Shown in pieces: positions 37,790 to 49,783 of a DNA stretch of 64,000 nt; position 1 is the first letter of the stretch, and every line of letters begins with the position of its first letter. This DNA comes from Nageia nagi. Lineage: Eukaryota > Pinophyta. Both the position numbers and the translations under genes were made by a program. Under the pieces are notes generated by a model. That model saw only the letters and a program-made list of their open reading frames with translations, was not told the DNA's origin and ran no database searches. Where the stretch lies: positions 30,876,001 to 30,940,000 of the forward strand of contig JBITNC010000001.1 of the NCBI GenBank assembly GCA_050084985.1, read 5' to 3'.

Positions 37790-38960
37790 AACTTTTACAC
37801 AAAACACCTCTCATTATGTTATATTAGGGAATGTGGTTTACAAGTGGTCCTATGATGGTGTCCTCCTTCGATAACTAGAGCTTTGTTGCCAATAGATAGT
37901 AATCCATACTTGTCATGATGGGTATTTCAATGGAATGGCCATCACTAAATGCATTCTTAGTATGGAGTGTTATTGGTTGAATATGGAAAAATATTATCAA
38001 GATTATGTTTAAAAATATGTTACGTGTTAGCAATATTCCAATTTGTAGCATCTTCCCACTCAAGCACTTAATCTCATTTAGTGTTTATTACCTTTTGCTT
38101 AATAGGAATTTGATCTCATAGGTTAGTTTGTACCTCCTTCCTTAGGCATACATAAGTTCATAATCACCATGATTGAGTACTTTATGAAGTGGGTCAAGGT
38201 GGAGGAACTTGTGTCTATGGTAGATACCAAGATTGCTAATTTTATTGACACTTATATGACTTTTAGATTTTGTATACCTCATAATATTATCTCAAAAAAT
38301 GGGACATAATTCAATAATTATCATGTTAAAGCATTATGCAATGGTTATAACATTTAACATTCCTTCTCTATGCCATACTACCCTAGGGTAATGGCTAGGA
38401 AGAAGCATATAACAAAACTATTATCAATATATTGAAACATATGATCAAAAATATTCATGGAAATTGACACAAATTTTTCCCTTACATCTTCTAGGCCTAT
38501 CGCACCAACATTAGAACACCCATGGGAGCTACCCTATTCTCCTTAGTTTATGGTGTTGAAGTAGTCATGCTCCTTGAGCTAGCGATTATGTCCCTCAAAG
38601 TTCAGTTACAAGGCCTCATTCCTAATGAGGAGACTAGGAAATCCTAGTTAGAACATCTAACCCTTCTTAATGAGAGGTGAGTTAATGCTATATAACATCA
38701 TAAGGTTTATCAAGAATGTTTGAAGTGAATATATAATAAAAAGGTTTGACCCAGAGAATTTGAAATTGGTGACTTGATCCTTAAGGAAAATTAGCAACAA
38801 TCACATCTTGAAATGCTGCTCAGAGATAAACTTGCACATAATTGGTTAGGCCTTACATTGTCAAGGAGAAATTTGGCACAAGTGCTTATCATTTGGAAGA
38901 TGTAGAGGGTCATGAAGAGGTGGAGCCCATTAATATTCTCTATCTTCATCCATTATACAT
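37790..38960 (+). pseudogene. Tat-type integrase
   Basis: The zinc region has CHDGYFNGMAITKCILSMEC at about 37913. The core has FDLIG-stop-FVPPSLGIHKFIIT and IEYFMKW (38107-38190). At the second catalytic Asp it reads IISKNGT, so Asp is replaced by Lys. AYNKTIINILKHMIKNIHGN then RTNIRTPMGATLFSLVYGVE (38500) and the C-terminal AYHLEDVEGHEEVEPINI-type end follow. Several stops. Catalytically dead. Confidence 0.85.
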
Positions 38961-41820
38961 TTATTTTGTTTTGTTTGCTTTATCTTAATCTATTGTTGTG
39001 TGTTTATCTCTGGGTTTGTTGACTTATTTCATTTGCTCTTACATCTCATCTCATAATCTTGGCTTTGTTTGTCATAGAATGTTATCATGTTCTATTCACT
39101 CATTTATCTACCTTAGGTATCAAGGGATGGCTTATGTGGAGTCATTTCCTTAGGCTTAGGTGTGTCTACCATTTATTTTATTTCATCACTTTTATTTTCC
39201 TTCTGATCCTAGCATTAGGATTTGATACTTAGTTTTTTCTTCACTTTTTAGTGTCATCCTAGCTTTTTTGGGTGCATGAAGGCCACAAGTCACTCATCTC
39301 CCTATCACATATCAATCCTTGTATCATTATGTCATTTCTATCTTTTGTCATTATCTTGCATTTATCATTTGTTCTCTACTCTTCATCCTGATTTGAGCTA
39401 GGGCTATTGGACATTATCTTTGTTTTGTAATGAAGCAAGCATAATCCCATACATGCATGGAATTCAGCCCTAAAAGAACTCATTTGGACCAATTTTTTTG
39501 CTTTTGTTGGTGTTTTAGTTTGTTCATCTTGCCTTATTATCTTTTTTTTGTCTTGTTTGTTGTGTTGGGTCCTTTGTATTCTACTCATGCAAAGACCCTA
39601 TCCTTGGCATTTTTACATGTCTATTTAGGTCACTTATCACCATACATGATCCATAGATTCCTGATGAGGATACAACCACTTGGGTCTTAGTCACCATATC
39701 AGGTTTCTTGACAAATAATTCCCTTGGGATTGATCATAGGCTACAAACTATCATAATTATTTAGGAAATATCCTATGACCTTGTTGTGATTTATGGCCTT
39801 GGTCAACTTGTGCCAATTCAATGATGTGGGCTTTTGTGTTCCTTGTTTATCTTTATTTGTATCTTTTATAATGATTTTAAGATCCTATCCATATTAATTT
39901 GGGATTTCATCATCTTTCATGTGTTTTCATCATGGCTTGTGGTTTTTCATCTTATCAAAATTTGGTTTCATTTATCCTTTGTAACTAAGTCTAATGTTGA
40001 CAATTTGGTGAATGGTTAGTTTCACTAGTTCCACACTTATTTGAGTATCTTTAGGAAGTAAATTTCATACATTTTCAATTACATCTCACATATTTTCTTA
40101 AGGGTTTGAAGTTAGCCCTTCATGCTTATGTGTGTGAGGGTCTTATCATATCGACCTACATCACATTGGTGTACCAAATTGTAATTTAATCATATTTCAT
40201 CCTATTAGGTTTTATCATGTCATGTCATACCAATTTGAGTAGTTCTATCACTATTTTATCACCTATTGTATTTTAGGGAAAAAGGTCTTAAAATTTGACC
40301 CCTGTAAAAGTTGGCTATTTGATTTTTCATTTTGATGCATCAAATGAGGTTCATTTTTAGATTCATAATTTCTTAGTGCTTCATCAATGTAAACATGGTC
40401 ATCATGTTAAATTTCATAGCCTAGCTTCATCTTTTTGATGATTTTTTGCAATTCCTTTCCAGGGCTACTTGTAACAGTGCACTTTTAGTGAGCATTGAAA
40501 GGTTGTTACCCTTGTTCATATAGCCTTCTATTTAACTTTCAAAAATAGGTCAAATAACCTCCTTTTTTCAAACCATTTGATCTAGAACTTATACCATATA
40601 ATTTTCCATCATATCATCAAGATAGTTCATCAAATCATCAACATGGTCAATTATTATGGTTCATTGAATTTCATAATTTTCCACTTTTTCAAAAGTGTAA
40701 TTTTCACTTTGTTTTAGTTGTGGTCCAATTTGGTCATGTTGTAGTAATGTTTTGTTCATGTTTATCATTGTATTTTTCATGATTGGCATAAATCAAGTAT
40801 TTCAAGGGATGCCTTCATAGCATACCCCTACCTCATTTTACGCATTATTGTAGCAAACATGTGGTAGCATTCTAACAATAGTTTGACTTATGTTTATTGA
40901 TTTTTAATTAGTATTCACTATCATAATTATTTGCTTACTATTTTGTGGGTTGTTAATATTTTAGATATATCTTTTTATATCCATTTAGGTTTTTCCTTTT
41001 ATGTCATTTTATATATGTGTGGTTATTTGGTTTTATAATTTTGTCATTGTGCTTTTTTGTCATTATTTTTATTATCTATGATTAATCATTTTTCATTGGT
41101 TTGTCTTTGTGTTTGTTTCTTTTTTCATTCCTTTGTGTATTTAACTAGGCATGTTCATTTCTTGATGATAGGTTTAAGCATATAAGTTCATTTTAAGTCC
41201 TTTTAAGGTGTATTTTAAGTGTTCCTTTATGTTCATTTTAATTTTTTCTTTAGGTATTTTACAAGTTCCTTTTAAGATTCATTTTAGGCCATTTAACATC
41301 CATTTTAGCATTCATTTTAGGTCCATTTATAGATATTTTAATAATATCCATTTTAAGTGTCATTTTAGACTCATTTTAATGTTCAATTTATGTATCTTTA
41401 GGGTTCCTTATTAAGTCCTTTTAGATTCATTTTAAGTCATGTTTATCATGTTCATTTAAGTATTCTTTTTAGGATTCATTTTAGTCTTATCACATGCAAA
41501 CATTATCTCATTCATCCATGAAGCATATAAGTAAATTCATACATCACATTCTTAGCATAAATAAACATAAATAATATGGTCAAAAAGAGCCATCATATAT
41601 CATGTGTTAGTCTACATAGAGCATACATCTAGGTGTGCAAATCTTAAAAAGTTCATCATATGCATTAGAAACATAAAATAAATGAATATACAATGTCCAT
41701 ATATATCTTTACATAAATGTCTCTCTCAAAAATACATATATATAGTATCTCATGTGCTCTAGCACCAAAAATATTACATAGTCATGAAAACATCCCTACA
41801 TATCTATGGTGTAGGGTCAT
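38961..41820 (+). other. Tat-type long 3' region, non-coding
   Basis: T-rich sequence without recognisable protein. Open frames such as 39457-39690 are low-complexity. It contains the tandem repeat at 41186-41480. Long 3' regions are normal in this lineage. Confidence 0.55.
41186..41480. repeat. Degenerate short tandem repeat in the Tat 3' region
   Basis: About twenty imperfect copies of a 12-16 base motif around TTCATTTTAAGT, separated by a few bases (AGTTCATTTTAAG, GATTCATTTTAGG, CATCCATTTTAGC). Confidence 0.7.
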
Positions 41821-41833
41821 CCATCCTTTGTCT

Positions 41834-44130
41834 TTAGCTAGGGGGAGTGATCATATCCCCCTTCCCCTCTACATGAGCCCCTTTTAGTATGATTTCTCTT
41901 ATGGCCTTGCTCTTCCCTCTTGAGGTTAGTGACCTAAATAATATACCAACAACATGTGAAATGGCTCTCTTGATGAATCCACCTATGCTAGTGCCCATCT
42001 CTCCCATGGCCTCTATGCCTATGGCTCCTCCTATCTTTGATTCCACCTATCTAGGAATTGGCTCTCACTCTAATTTCCCCTTCCTATGCTAGCTCCTCGC
42101 CATGCTATGAGATATCCTCTTAGAAATTGATGTTTTCCTTAACATCTCAAAATCAATAGGTGTTAATCCCATCTCTATTAGCTATCATTTCCATGATAAC
42201 CCTTTGATAGTGGCCTTGTACACCTCATATAATGATCAATTGAGCTACCTATCCATGTCACTTTGCACCCCAAGTAGTCTCATCTCTACACTTATGTCCT
42301 ATGGGTTTGTATGGATCACCATATCAATCAGCACTTATCCCATGTTTCCTAACCCTATTAGTAAAGAGTCTATTTGGTATCTCACCTCAATATTAGGACC
42401 CATACCCCCTCATCCTATGCCCTCAACATGTCTTATTCTTAGGTCATCATCATAAAAAAAAGTATCAATATCTACATGTCACCCTGTAAGGTGCTTTCCC
42501 AACCCTCTATCACTACTCTCGCTATCTATTTAACCTCTACCTAGCCTTGTAGGATGTTAATAAGTCCTATTATTTTTGCTCTTGCTACCTTAACTATCTT
42601 TTGGGCTACCACTTCTATCATTATAGCTACCTTCTATGAAGCTAATTAAGCCTATAACTTATTTACTTAATCTTATAGCTCATCCCTCTCTATTTGTAAT
42701 GATTCCATCTTTGGTTCGATCTCCTTAAGCTCAAATTGAGAGGTCCTAGGCCTATCCCCCTCCTTTTCCAATTGCTCTAACACATCCAAATCCATATGCT
42801 AAGCATCATATAGATGCTCATATCCTTGTCATCCTCACCCTCCTCATCATTATCACCTTGGACATCATCCTCACCTTCTACCTCCTCATCCTCCTTAACC
42901 TCCTCGACTACCTCCTCCTCTACTTCCTCCCCTTTGCTTCCTCCCCCTCCACCCTTGGGTAGAATCCTCCCTAAAATACCCATGGGTATAGGGTATGTTC
43001 TCCTTAATATCACTTCATGATGATCCATGCTAGAAGCTAGTCTCATTATGGTGTCCACTAGGCATCATATCTAGTTGTAATACCCACATCATCCATTGCT
43101 ACTCTAGTAAAAGGTACATCTAGTACTACATAAAGCTCCACATAAACTAGCCTTAACTTGGTCAAGGCATCCTTTTCAATCCTACCATATAAAAATAGAT
43201 CCAATGGCACATCTTATACTAGCCCGTGTTGGCATTGGAACTTCTCAAATGGAAAAATTTCCACATCCTTAACATGGTGACCCCTAATGTGTCTCATCTT
43301 ATAGGCTTGAGCCAACTATATTGCATCCTTTACTCATGGTATACCTCCCTAGTAGGGCTAGTAGATGATATCCTAGGGCTGTAGCCCTACCAAAATCACT
43401 CAATACCATTCAATGTTACCCTCATGAGGGCATCTCTTGGGTCTCTCTAGATCTATCCTTACCATCATGGGGATGTACCTCATCATCTCAAGCTTATGAA
43501 TATCCACTAATAATATTTTTGGCCTCCTAAGCTAGATGTGTTCCCACATCCATATCTAAAGTATTCCTTGAGTTGCTTCCACTAGCTCCCCATAAGTATG
43601 AGCTAACAATGCTAGTCCCTAGGAAAACATTATCCCCCCTTAGACTATCTAGGTCACAACCTAAAATATGTTTCAAGGTAATTGGGGTCTTAAAGAATTT
43701 GGCAAAATAAAGGATGAAACAAGTAGCATCACCATTACATCTCTCCATATGAGGTGGCCCTAATGGTATAAGGGGTTAATGAGTACCCCACCATTGGCAA
43801 GGTCCCATGTCCTATATCCCTCTCCTACATATGGTCTGATAACCACCCTATAAATGACCATTATGATCTACTCACCCTCGAGTGGTAGTCTAAATATATG
43901 ATAGACATCCTTGAGTTTCACTATCATCTCCCCTTGTAAGACCAAGAATGTGCATCTGTCTAGATCAAACCACTCCTTGAATTTGATCATGTATGAAGTG
44001 TTTTCCATGATGGGAATAATCCTTATAGCTCCTACAATTCATATAGCCTCTAGCCAAACCTAGTAATCTTGGGTTACTACCACTCGTACCTCTATCCATA
44101 GAGGTCAAAACTTGTGCCAAAGTTTCATCT
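41834..44130 (-). pseudogene. Antisense ORF of the Tat element, plant mobile domain-like
   Basis: On the minus strand at about 43990-43870 the translation reads IKFKEWFDLDRCTFLVLQGE then MIVKLKDVYHIFRLPLEGE. This fits the plant mobile domain pattern: a Trp, then TFxLxxGEM, then tLxDV, then GLPxxG. It continues with decayed sequence (43748-43527, MERCNGDATCFILYFAKF) and an acidic tail rich in Glu/Asp with a run of Gly at 43058-42777. A last stretch starting MESKIGGAIGIEAMGEMG is at 42046-41834. Frames are broken. Tat-lineage elements are known to carry additional ORFs, sometimes antisense, between integrase and the 3' LTR. No start codon can be assigned. Confidence 0.6.
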
Positions 44131-45514
44131 GGTACAAATTTTGAGAAGTCAATGTTTGTCAGTCAATTTGTAGTTTTCTATTCCAAAGTCAATAGTTTCT
44201 ATATCTATGTCATTCCTATATATCCCTTAAGATGCATGTTTGATTTTTTTTCTAAGTTTCCATTTTTTTTTTTCAATGTGTTCACTTTTTATCAAAATCA
44301 TCTCATGAGGTGTGAATGGGTTGACCTAATCGTTCATGTCTAAGATAACTTGGCAAGTTATCTAGATGATTTGTCTAATTTCCCTTCACCCAAATCACCC
44401 TCAAATTGGATCTTTCAGGATCAAGATAATTTGTAAAGTTCAATTTTTGGAAATATAAGTATATTTAAGCATAAAAATTAAAATTTTAAATAATACATCT
44501 ACTCATAATACAAGCAAAATCCATTTACTAATTCCTCTTAAAGTTATCAAAATGGTCTATTTCAACTAAATACATCATAATCCCTAATAATAAATACTTT
44601 TAAATAATATTTTGGCATTGAATTATTGTTGTGTGTGCTCTATTAAGCATAGGTTGGTGATATATCTAGTTTAACATTGGTCTTGTTGTTTGAGTTCCCT
44701 TCTTGTATTTTCTGAATCATACCTTGTGGGGGGCTTTGGGCCTATGTCACACATGCATATGATGTGAGGACCCTAGGTCTATTTGTTTACATTTACTAGG
44801 ATAAATCCTATTCATTCCATTTTGTATCTTGTTATCATTTTCCAGTGTTTAGTGGACATACTAGTTTTATTAGGTCTATCTATTTTATCATTACATTACT
44901 CACCTATTACATTATGCCAAACTATTCACTTCATGTATTAAACCATATTACTATTTATAGACAACAATAAAAGCGGATCATAAATAGCCAACATAAAGTA
45001 TATCTAATCAACATGCAAAATTATAAACACCATGTGAGGGTTTTCTAGCTCCTATCATTTTAGGTAGTGGCTCATCCTTGCCAAGTGGTCCTCCTCCTAG
45101 GCCCATGGTATCCATCCCTATCAATAGGGTTACACCATAAAACTCACCCAATCACAACCAATCAACAATCATAATAAACAACCTCCAAAGTAAAATAGTA
45201 ACAACTCTAAATGCATCAAAGTCAAAATGCATTGTAAATATCAATTTTTACTTTTTATTCCTCTTTTTTTACCCTAATCAGATCATTAGGACTATCCCTA
45301 ATCACCTAGATGACTTGGTAATCCTAGTCATTTGGATGACTCTAAGTCATTAGGATGGTTTACTCTATTATTGTTATAATTTGTATACCTTAGATCATAA
45401 TCATTATTTCTTGCTCCATTTAGTTAAACAGTCACACATCTTGTCTTGCCATCCATCACACCTTCCTGTTTGAGGGGGAGAGCTTTACACATGATTTCAA
45501 ACTGATAAAATTTT
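44131..45514 (+). other. Tat-type 3' region, non-coding, up to the gypsy insertion
   Basis: No supported gene. Contains hairpin-like GTCATTTGGATGAC at 45327-45340, the reverse complement of the motif at 20050-20063. Confidence 0.5.
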
Positions 45515-46705
45515 TGATAAATGCATTGTCAACCCTTATTGCATCATGAATGTTCACCAAATGATTATGATCCATAAACTATAAGATTACAATTTTCAAT
45601 TTAATCTTTACTGAAGATCAATTCACACTTAAAATAATTAAGTGCTTGTAAAGGAAATTCAAGAAATAAAATTGTAAACATAGAGAAGAGAAAAGCATTC
45701 ACCAAAGAAGAGACAAGCAAGATCTATCCTAGTTCACCCAGTGTGGGCTACATCCAGCTCAAAAGATCTCTACTATCAATGGGGGAATCACTTTACAAGG
45801 CCTCCAAGGTCCTTCAAAACCTCCTCTCACATTCACAACACACTCATAGCTTTGAAAATCACAACAAAACTAAAACACTTCTCGAAATCCTCCTTCCTAA
45901 TCTCTCCTATACAATTTGCTTCCCTTTTATACAATTTTTGGAGCTAAAATTGGAGATAATTACAACTCTAAAATTGGGAAAAAAATACATTTTTAGATAC
46001 CCATTAACCTCCTTGATCTTTTATCAAATTTGGGCTCAAATGGTTTCCAAAATCTCCCAAAAATGAGCTCTAAAACAAAAACAAATGCTCTCTGGACTAT
46101 TACAGGCTTACTAGATAAACTTAGCCCAATAATAAGACCTTAGGTGAATCAAAAATTGCCAAAAACATTTGAAAAATGCCAAAATACATTAAAATACTCC
46201 AAAAATGGGTAGGTGCACTATGATGCTGACATGTGGCATGTTATGGGACAAAGTCAAACTCTGTCGATCGGTAGCTAGGCTGACTAGGTGACTTGCCATG
46301 TAGGTCGAGGTGGGTTGGCTAGGTAGACAGTCAGGCATGCGCACTGCTGGCTAGCGGTCAACTAGTCAAATTTGCCTACCACATGGTCTAGCCTACATGG
46401 TCTGGATGTGTCAGGTAGGTGGCAGGTGAGTTGGCAGTCAAACATCTATCAGACTCCTCCTCCACCTATGTGGGTTCTGCATAGTGGTGGCCAGACATGG
46501 TCTGGTGGGTCCTGCCAAAATATTTAAATTTCATATTTTTTTTGTTTTCAAATGTACACAAACTAGTCTTAAATCCATAACTTCCACATACGGACTCGAA
46601 TTTTTGATCCAAAAGAAGCATCAAAAAGCTGAAGACAAGATGAACACATTGAACACACTAAAATGGAGATTATTGAATATTGAAGGGATCCAAATTTTTA
46701 GATCA
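45515..46705 (-). repeat. 3' LTR of the deleted gypsy element
   Basis: Its right part (46245-46692) is collinear with 48537-49010, for example CATAACTTCCACATACGGAC. The left end is placed by TG and by distance only. A stretch GAACTAGG..GGATG-type near 45735 resembles the U5 of the copia LTR at 53350, though the families differ. Confidence 0.65.
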
Positions 46706-46720
46706 TTCCTCCCCATTGAG
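46706..46720 (-). promoter_or_regulatory. Polypurine tract of the deleted gypsy element
   Basis: Minus strand reads AATGGGGAGGAATGATCT, purine-rich and followed by the LTR start TGATCT. Confidence 0.65.
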
Positions 46721-46759
46721 AGAAAGCTTTTATCCCCAAAAGCATTTAGGATGATGGAA

Positions 46760-47860
46760 TGAGGTGAGGGTAGAGCTCCCTCACCTGATCAACTACATAC
46801 CACTTGGCCTTGTGTGGATGTTGGCCCTTCACTCTAATATGCCACACCTCATGTATGCCACTATGAGATGATCATTGCTTCTTTTCCAATACTACATCCT
46901 CAACCAACACATTCATGTGCTCAGGGGCTAAATCTTCCATTGATGATAGCATAACATCTGTATCTTCTACAACTAAGGCTAGTTCATACAACTTCAAGTT
47001 CTCAACATTAATAATAGAATACATTTGCATATAAGGTGGTAAGTCCAACCAAAAAGCATTATCTCCAACTTAACCAATAATGGTAAATGGACCATACCTT
47101 ATTGGTTTCAACTTCCTTCCCTCACCATGCTATCTCTCCTTGCTGAGATGAAGCCATACCTGATCCCCAACCTAAAATTTATGATCCACATGATGATGAT
47201 CATGCCTCTCCTTATACTTGGCCTAACTCTTCTCCAATTGTTCTTTTACCTTTTGATGAATCAATCTAATCTGCTCAATGAAATTCTTTACCCTTTCCTC
47301 CTCATCATGAAGAACTATATCTTCATCACTTGTTGAAGCAAAAGCCATATCAAAAGGTGATTTTGGAAAATAACCAAAATAAGTTTCAAAAGGTGATTTA
47401 TTAGTAGAAGAATGTAAATCCTGATTATATGCATGCTATATATAGTTCAAATGCTCATCCCAAGTCTTAGGATGCTTACCATAATAACCATGTAATAGGT
47501 GTACCACTATCCTATTTACCACCTCTATTTGACCATATATTTGTGGATGAAAAGTTGTACTCTTCTTCAACTTAGTGTCCATCCTTTCCCACAAACAAGT
47601 CCAAAATTTTCCAAGAAACCTGGAAACCCTATCAGAAATGATAGAAGTAGGAAGACCAAAATGTACCCACACATAAGTAAAGAAAAGATTACCAGCCTCT
47701 TGACCTGTCATAGTCTTTTTACATGGGATTAGAATACACATCTTACTGAATCTATCCACAACCACATATAAATAATCATGACCTCTTTTAGACATAGGTA
47801 AACCTCCAACAAAATCCATAGAAATACTCTCCCATGGTCATGTAGGAATGGAAAATGGCA
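46760..47860 (-). pseudogene. Gypsy integrase core and C-terminus
   Basis: The open part 47819-47436 begins MDFVGGLPMSKRGHDY. It shows D in VVVDRFSKMC, D in IISDRVSRF and E in GQIEVVNR, an intact DDE set. Downstream, with frameshifts, come VGDQVWLHLSKERQ and RYGPFTIIG, the GPF/Y module (about 47110-47050), then a Glu-rich tail and a segment like a decayed chromodomain (VKGQHPHKAKW). Confidence 0.85.
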
Positions 47861-47939
47861 TATAAAGACCAAGTTTCCTATTATTAGGTTTGCTTACACT
47901 GCACAACATACAACCTCTAATATATCTGGATATAGTTTC

Positions 47940-48535
47940 TTACATTTTAGGCCAATAACAATATCTTTGTAGATTAGCAAGAGTTTTACCAACACCAAAG
48001 TGCCCTGAAATATGAGAAGTATGAGCTTCCCTAATCAAATCATTCCTCTCACCATTAGGAATACAAAGTTTGCCCAAATGAAAAAGTAATCCATCATGCA
48101 AATGAAAGTCATGATTTCCAACCTCATTACCAAGACTCAATCTATGATAGACATTTTGGAAATTAGGATCAACCACATATTGTTCTTTATACTCATCATG
48201 TATTAAAGAACTATTTTGCAGAATCATAACACTAGCAACTATTGAAGGTCTAGACAACATATCAGCAATTTTATTTTGAGTACCCTTCTTATACTTAATC
48301 ACCAAATGAAATTATTGCAAACATCCCATCCAATGAAAGTGCCTAGATTGTTGCAACTTAGATTGTGATTGAAGATATTGCAAGGGTTGATGGTCAGTAT
48401 GAATTATTGTCTCTTTACCTACCAAATAGTGCTTCCATTTTTTAACACTTTGAACTAATGCATACAACTCTTTATCATAGGTGGGATAATGTCTTACCAC
48501 ATCGGTAAACATTTTTGAGTGATAGCAAATCGGAT
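47940..48535 (-). pseudogene. Gypsy RNase H end and integrase zinc region
   Basis: RNase H at 48512-48312 has YPTYDKELYALVQSVKKWKH and IIHTDHQPLQYLQ. After one stop, 48305-47940 has YKKGTQNKIADMLSRP and the zinc-binding EAHTSHISGHFGVGKT ahead of LQRYCYWPKM. The left part of RNase H and all of RT are absent; LTR-like sequence begins directly beyond 48535. Confidence 0.85.
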
Positions 48536-49032
48536 GAAGTCAAACTCTATTGACCAGTGGCTAGGCTGATTGGGTGGCTTGCCATGCAGGTCAAAGCAGG
48601 TTGGTTGGGTAGATAGGTTAGGTGCATGCACGTGGCTAGCTAGTGGTCAACTAGTCAAATTTGCCTACCACATGGTCTAGCCTACATTGTTTGGATGTGT
48701 CAGGTAGGTGGTAGGTGAGTTGGTGGTCAAACATTGGTCAGACTCCTCCTCCACCTATGTGGGCTCCGCATAGTGGTGGTCAGACATGGTCTGGTGGGTC
48801 CGTCACATTTCCTCCGATGTGGTTTGGCATCCTACCAAAATATTTAAATTTCATATATTTTTTTTTCAAATATACACAAACTGGTCTTAAATTCATAACT
48901 TCCACATACGGACTCAGATTTTTCGATCTGAAAGAAGCATCGAAAAGCTGAAGATAAGAAGAACACACTAAACACACTAAAATGGAGATTACTGAATATT
49001 GAAGGGATCCAAATTTTTGTATTAGATTATCA
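48535..49032 (-). repeat. Partial 5' LTR of the deleted gypsy element
   Basis: Matches 46245-46705 with roughly 10% differences. It has a 30-base extra segment near 48811-48835. It joins RNase H with no primer site, showing a deletion from inside the LTR to RNase H. Confidence 0.8.
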
Positions 49033-49035
49033 TTT

Positions 49036-49310
49036 TGGCATGATGGATTGGTAATAAACATATTCTAACATCATCATGCCTGACATGATCATTTAAGGTT
49101 GACATGATGGATTGAAAATTATCATATTTTGATATCATCATGTTAGGTAAGGTCATTGTAGTTTATCATGGTGGATTGGAAATAAACACTTTTTGACATC
49201 ACTATATTTGACTTTATTAGCATAATATGATATAATTGATTAGCAATCAACATACTTAGATGTCATCATGTTCAGCTTGATCATTCTTATACAAGCATCG
49301 TATGCCTTCA
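49036..49310. repeat. ~64-bp tandem repeat in the Tat 3' region
   Basis: About four units each starting near CATGATGGATTGG..AATAAACAT and including ATCATCATG; starts near 49038, 49102, 49169 and 49230. Each is diverged. Followed at 49360-49450 by three shorter repeats around TTGGGGCAAAGTAGAG. Confidence 0.7.
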
Positions 49311-49499
49311 TGATATGATCCCATGCTTGGTAGGTCTATGTTTCTATGACACCTTCAACTATTGGGAAAAAGTAGAGTTATACACCCTTGAGCTACTAGG
49401 GTAAAGTAGAGATCATTCCCTTCAATTGTTGGGGCAAAGAAGATATCATTTCCCTTTTAGAACTTAAATTAGATTAATTTTTTGCTACTTGATTTACTT

Positions 49500-49695
49500 G
49501 TTAGATTTTGTCATAGGTCCATTATCATGAGATCTAATTCCATCTTATATGGCCTATCATGCAACAAAACCAAACTTCATTGGATTCTCATGGTGCTCAA
49601 TTCTATCTTATATGACTTATCATGCACTAAAACCATATTAAATTGAGTGATTAGGATGATCTTATATAGCCTATCATGTGTCAGAATTAGCTCTC
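49500..49695. repeat. Three imperfect repeats before the Tat polypurine tract
   Basis: The motif ATCTTATATGGCCTATCATG followed by CAACAAAACCA (or variants) occurs near 49540, 49605 and 49660. Confidence 0.6.
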
Positions 49696-49770
49696 ATCCT
49701 AATTTTTTTTTTATCATTATCAATTATCAATTATCATTTCATATATTTTTGTACTAAGATTGTTTAGCAT

Positions 49771-49780
49771 AAAAAGGGAC
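49771..49780 (+). promoter_or_regulatory. Polypurine tract of the Tat-type element
   Basis: AAAAAGGGAC lies three bases before the LTR start TATAAACCCC (5' LTR: TGTAAATACCC). Fixes + orientation. Confidence 0.7.
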
Positions 49781-49783
49781 AAC

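Larger units (their letters stand above)
45515..49032 (-). mobile_element. Internally deleted Ty3/gypsy element (chromovirus-like pol)
   Basis: Minus-strand order is a partial 5' LTR (about 48535-49032), RNase H, integrase zinc region, integrase core and C-terminus, a polypurine tract, and a 3' LTR (about 45515-46705). Gag, protease, RT, the primer site and the distal part of the 5' LTR are missing. The LTR ends are tentative: TGATAAATGC on the left, GATTATCA on the right, with TTTT on both sides as a possible duplication. Confidence 0.75.

Noticed and set aside
42814-43020. Plus-strand Ser-rich frame
   Set aside because: It is the antisense shadow of the Glu/Asp-rich tail of the minus-strand additional ORF.
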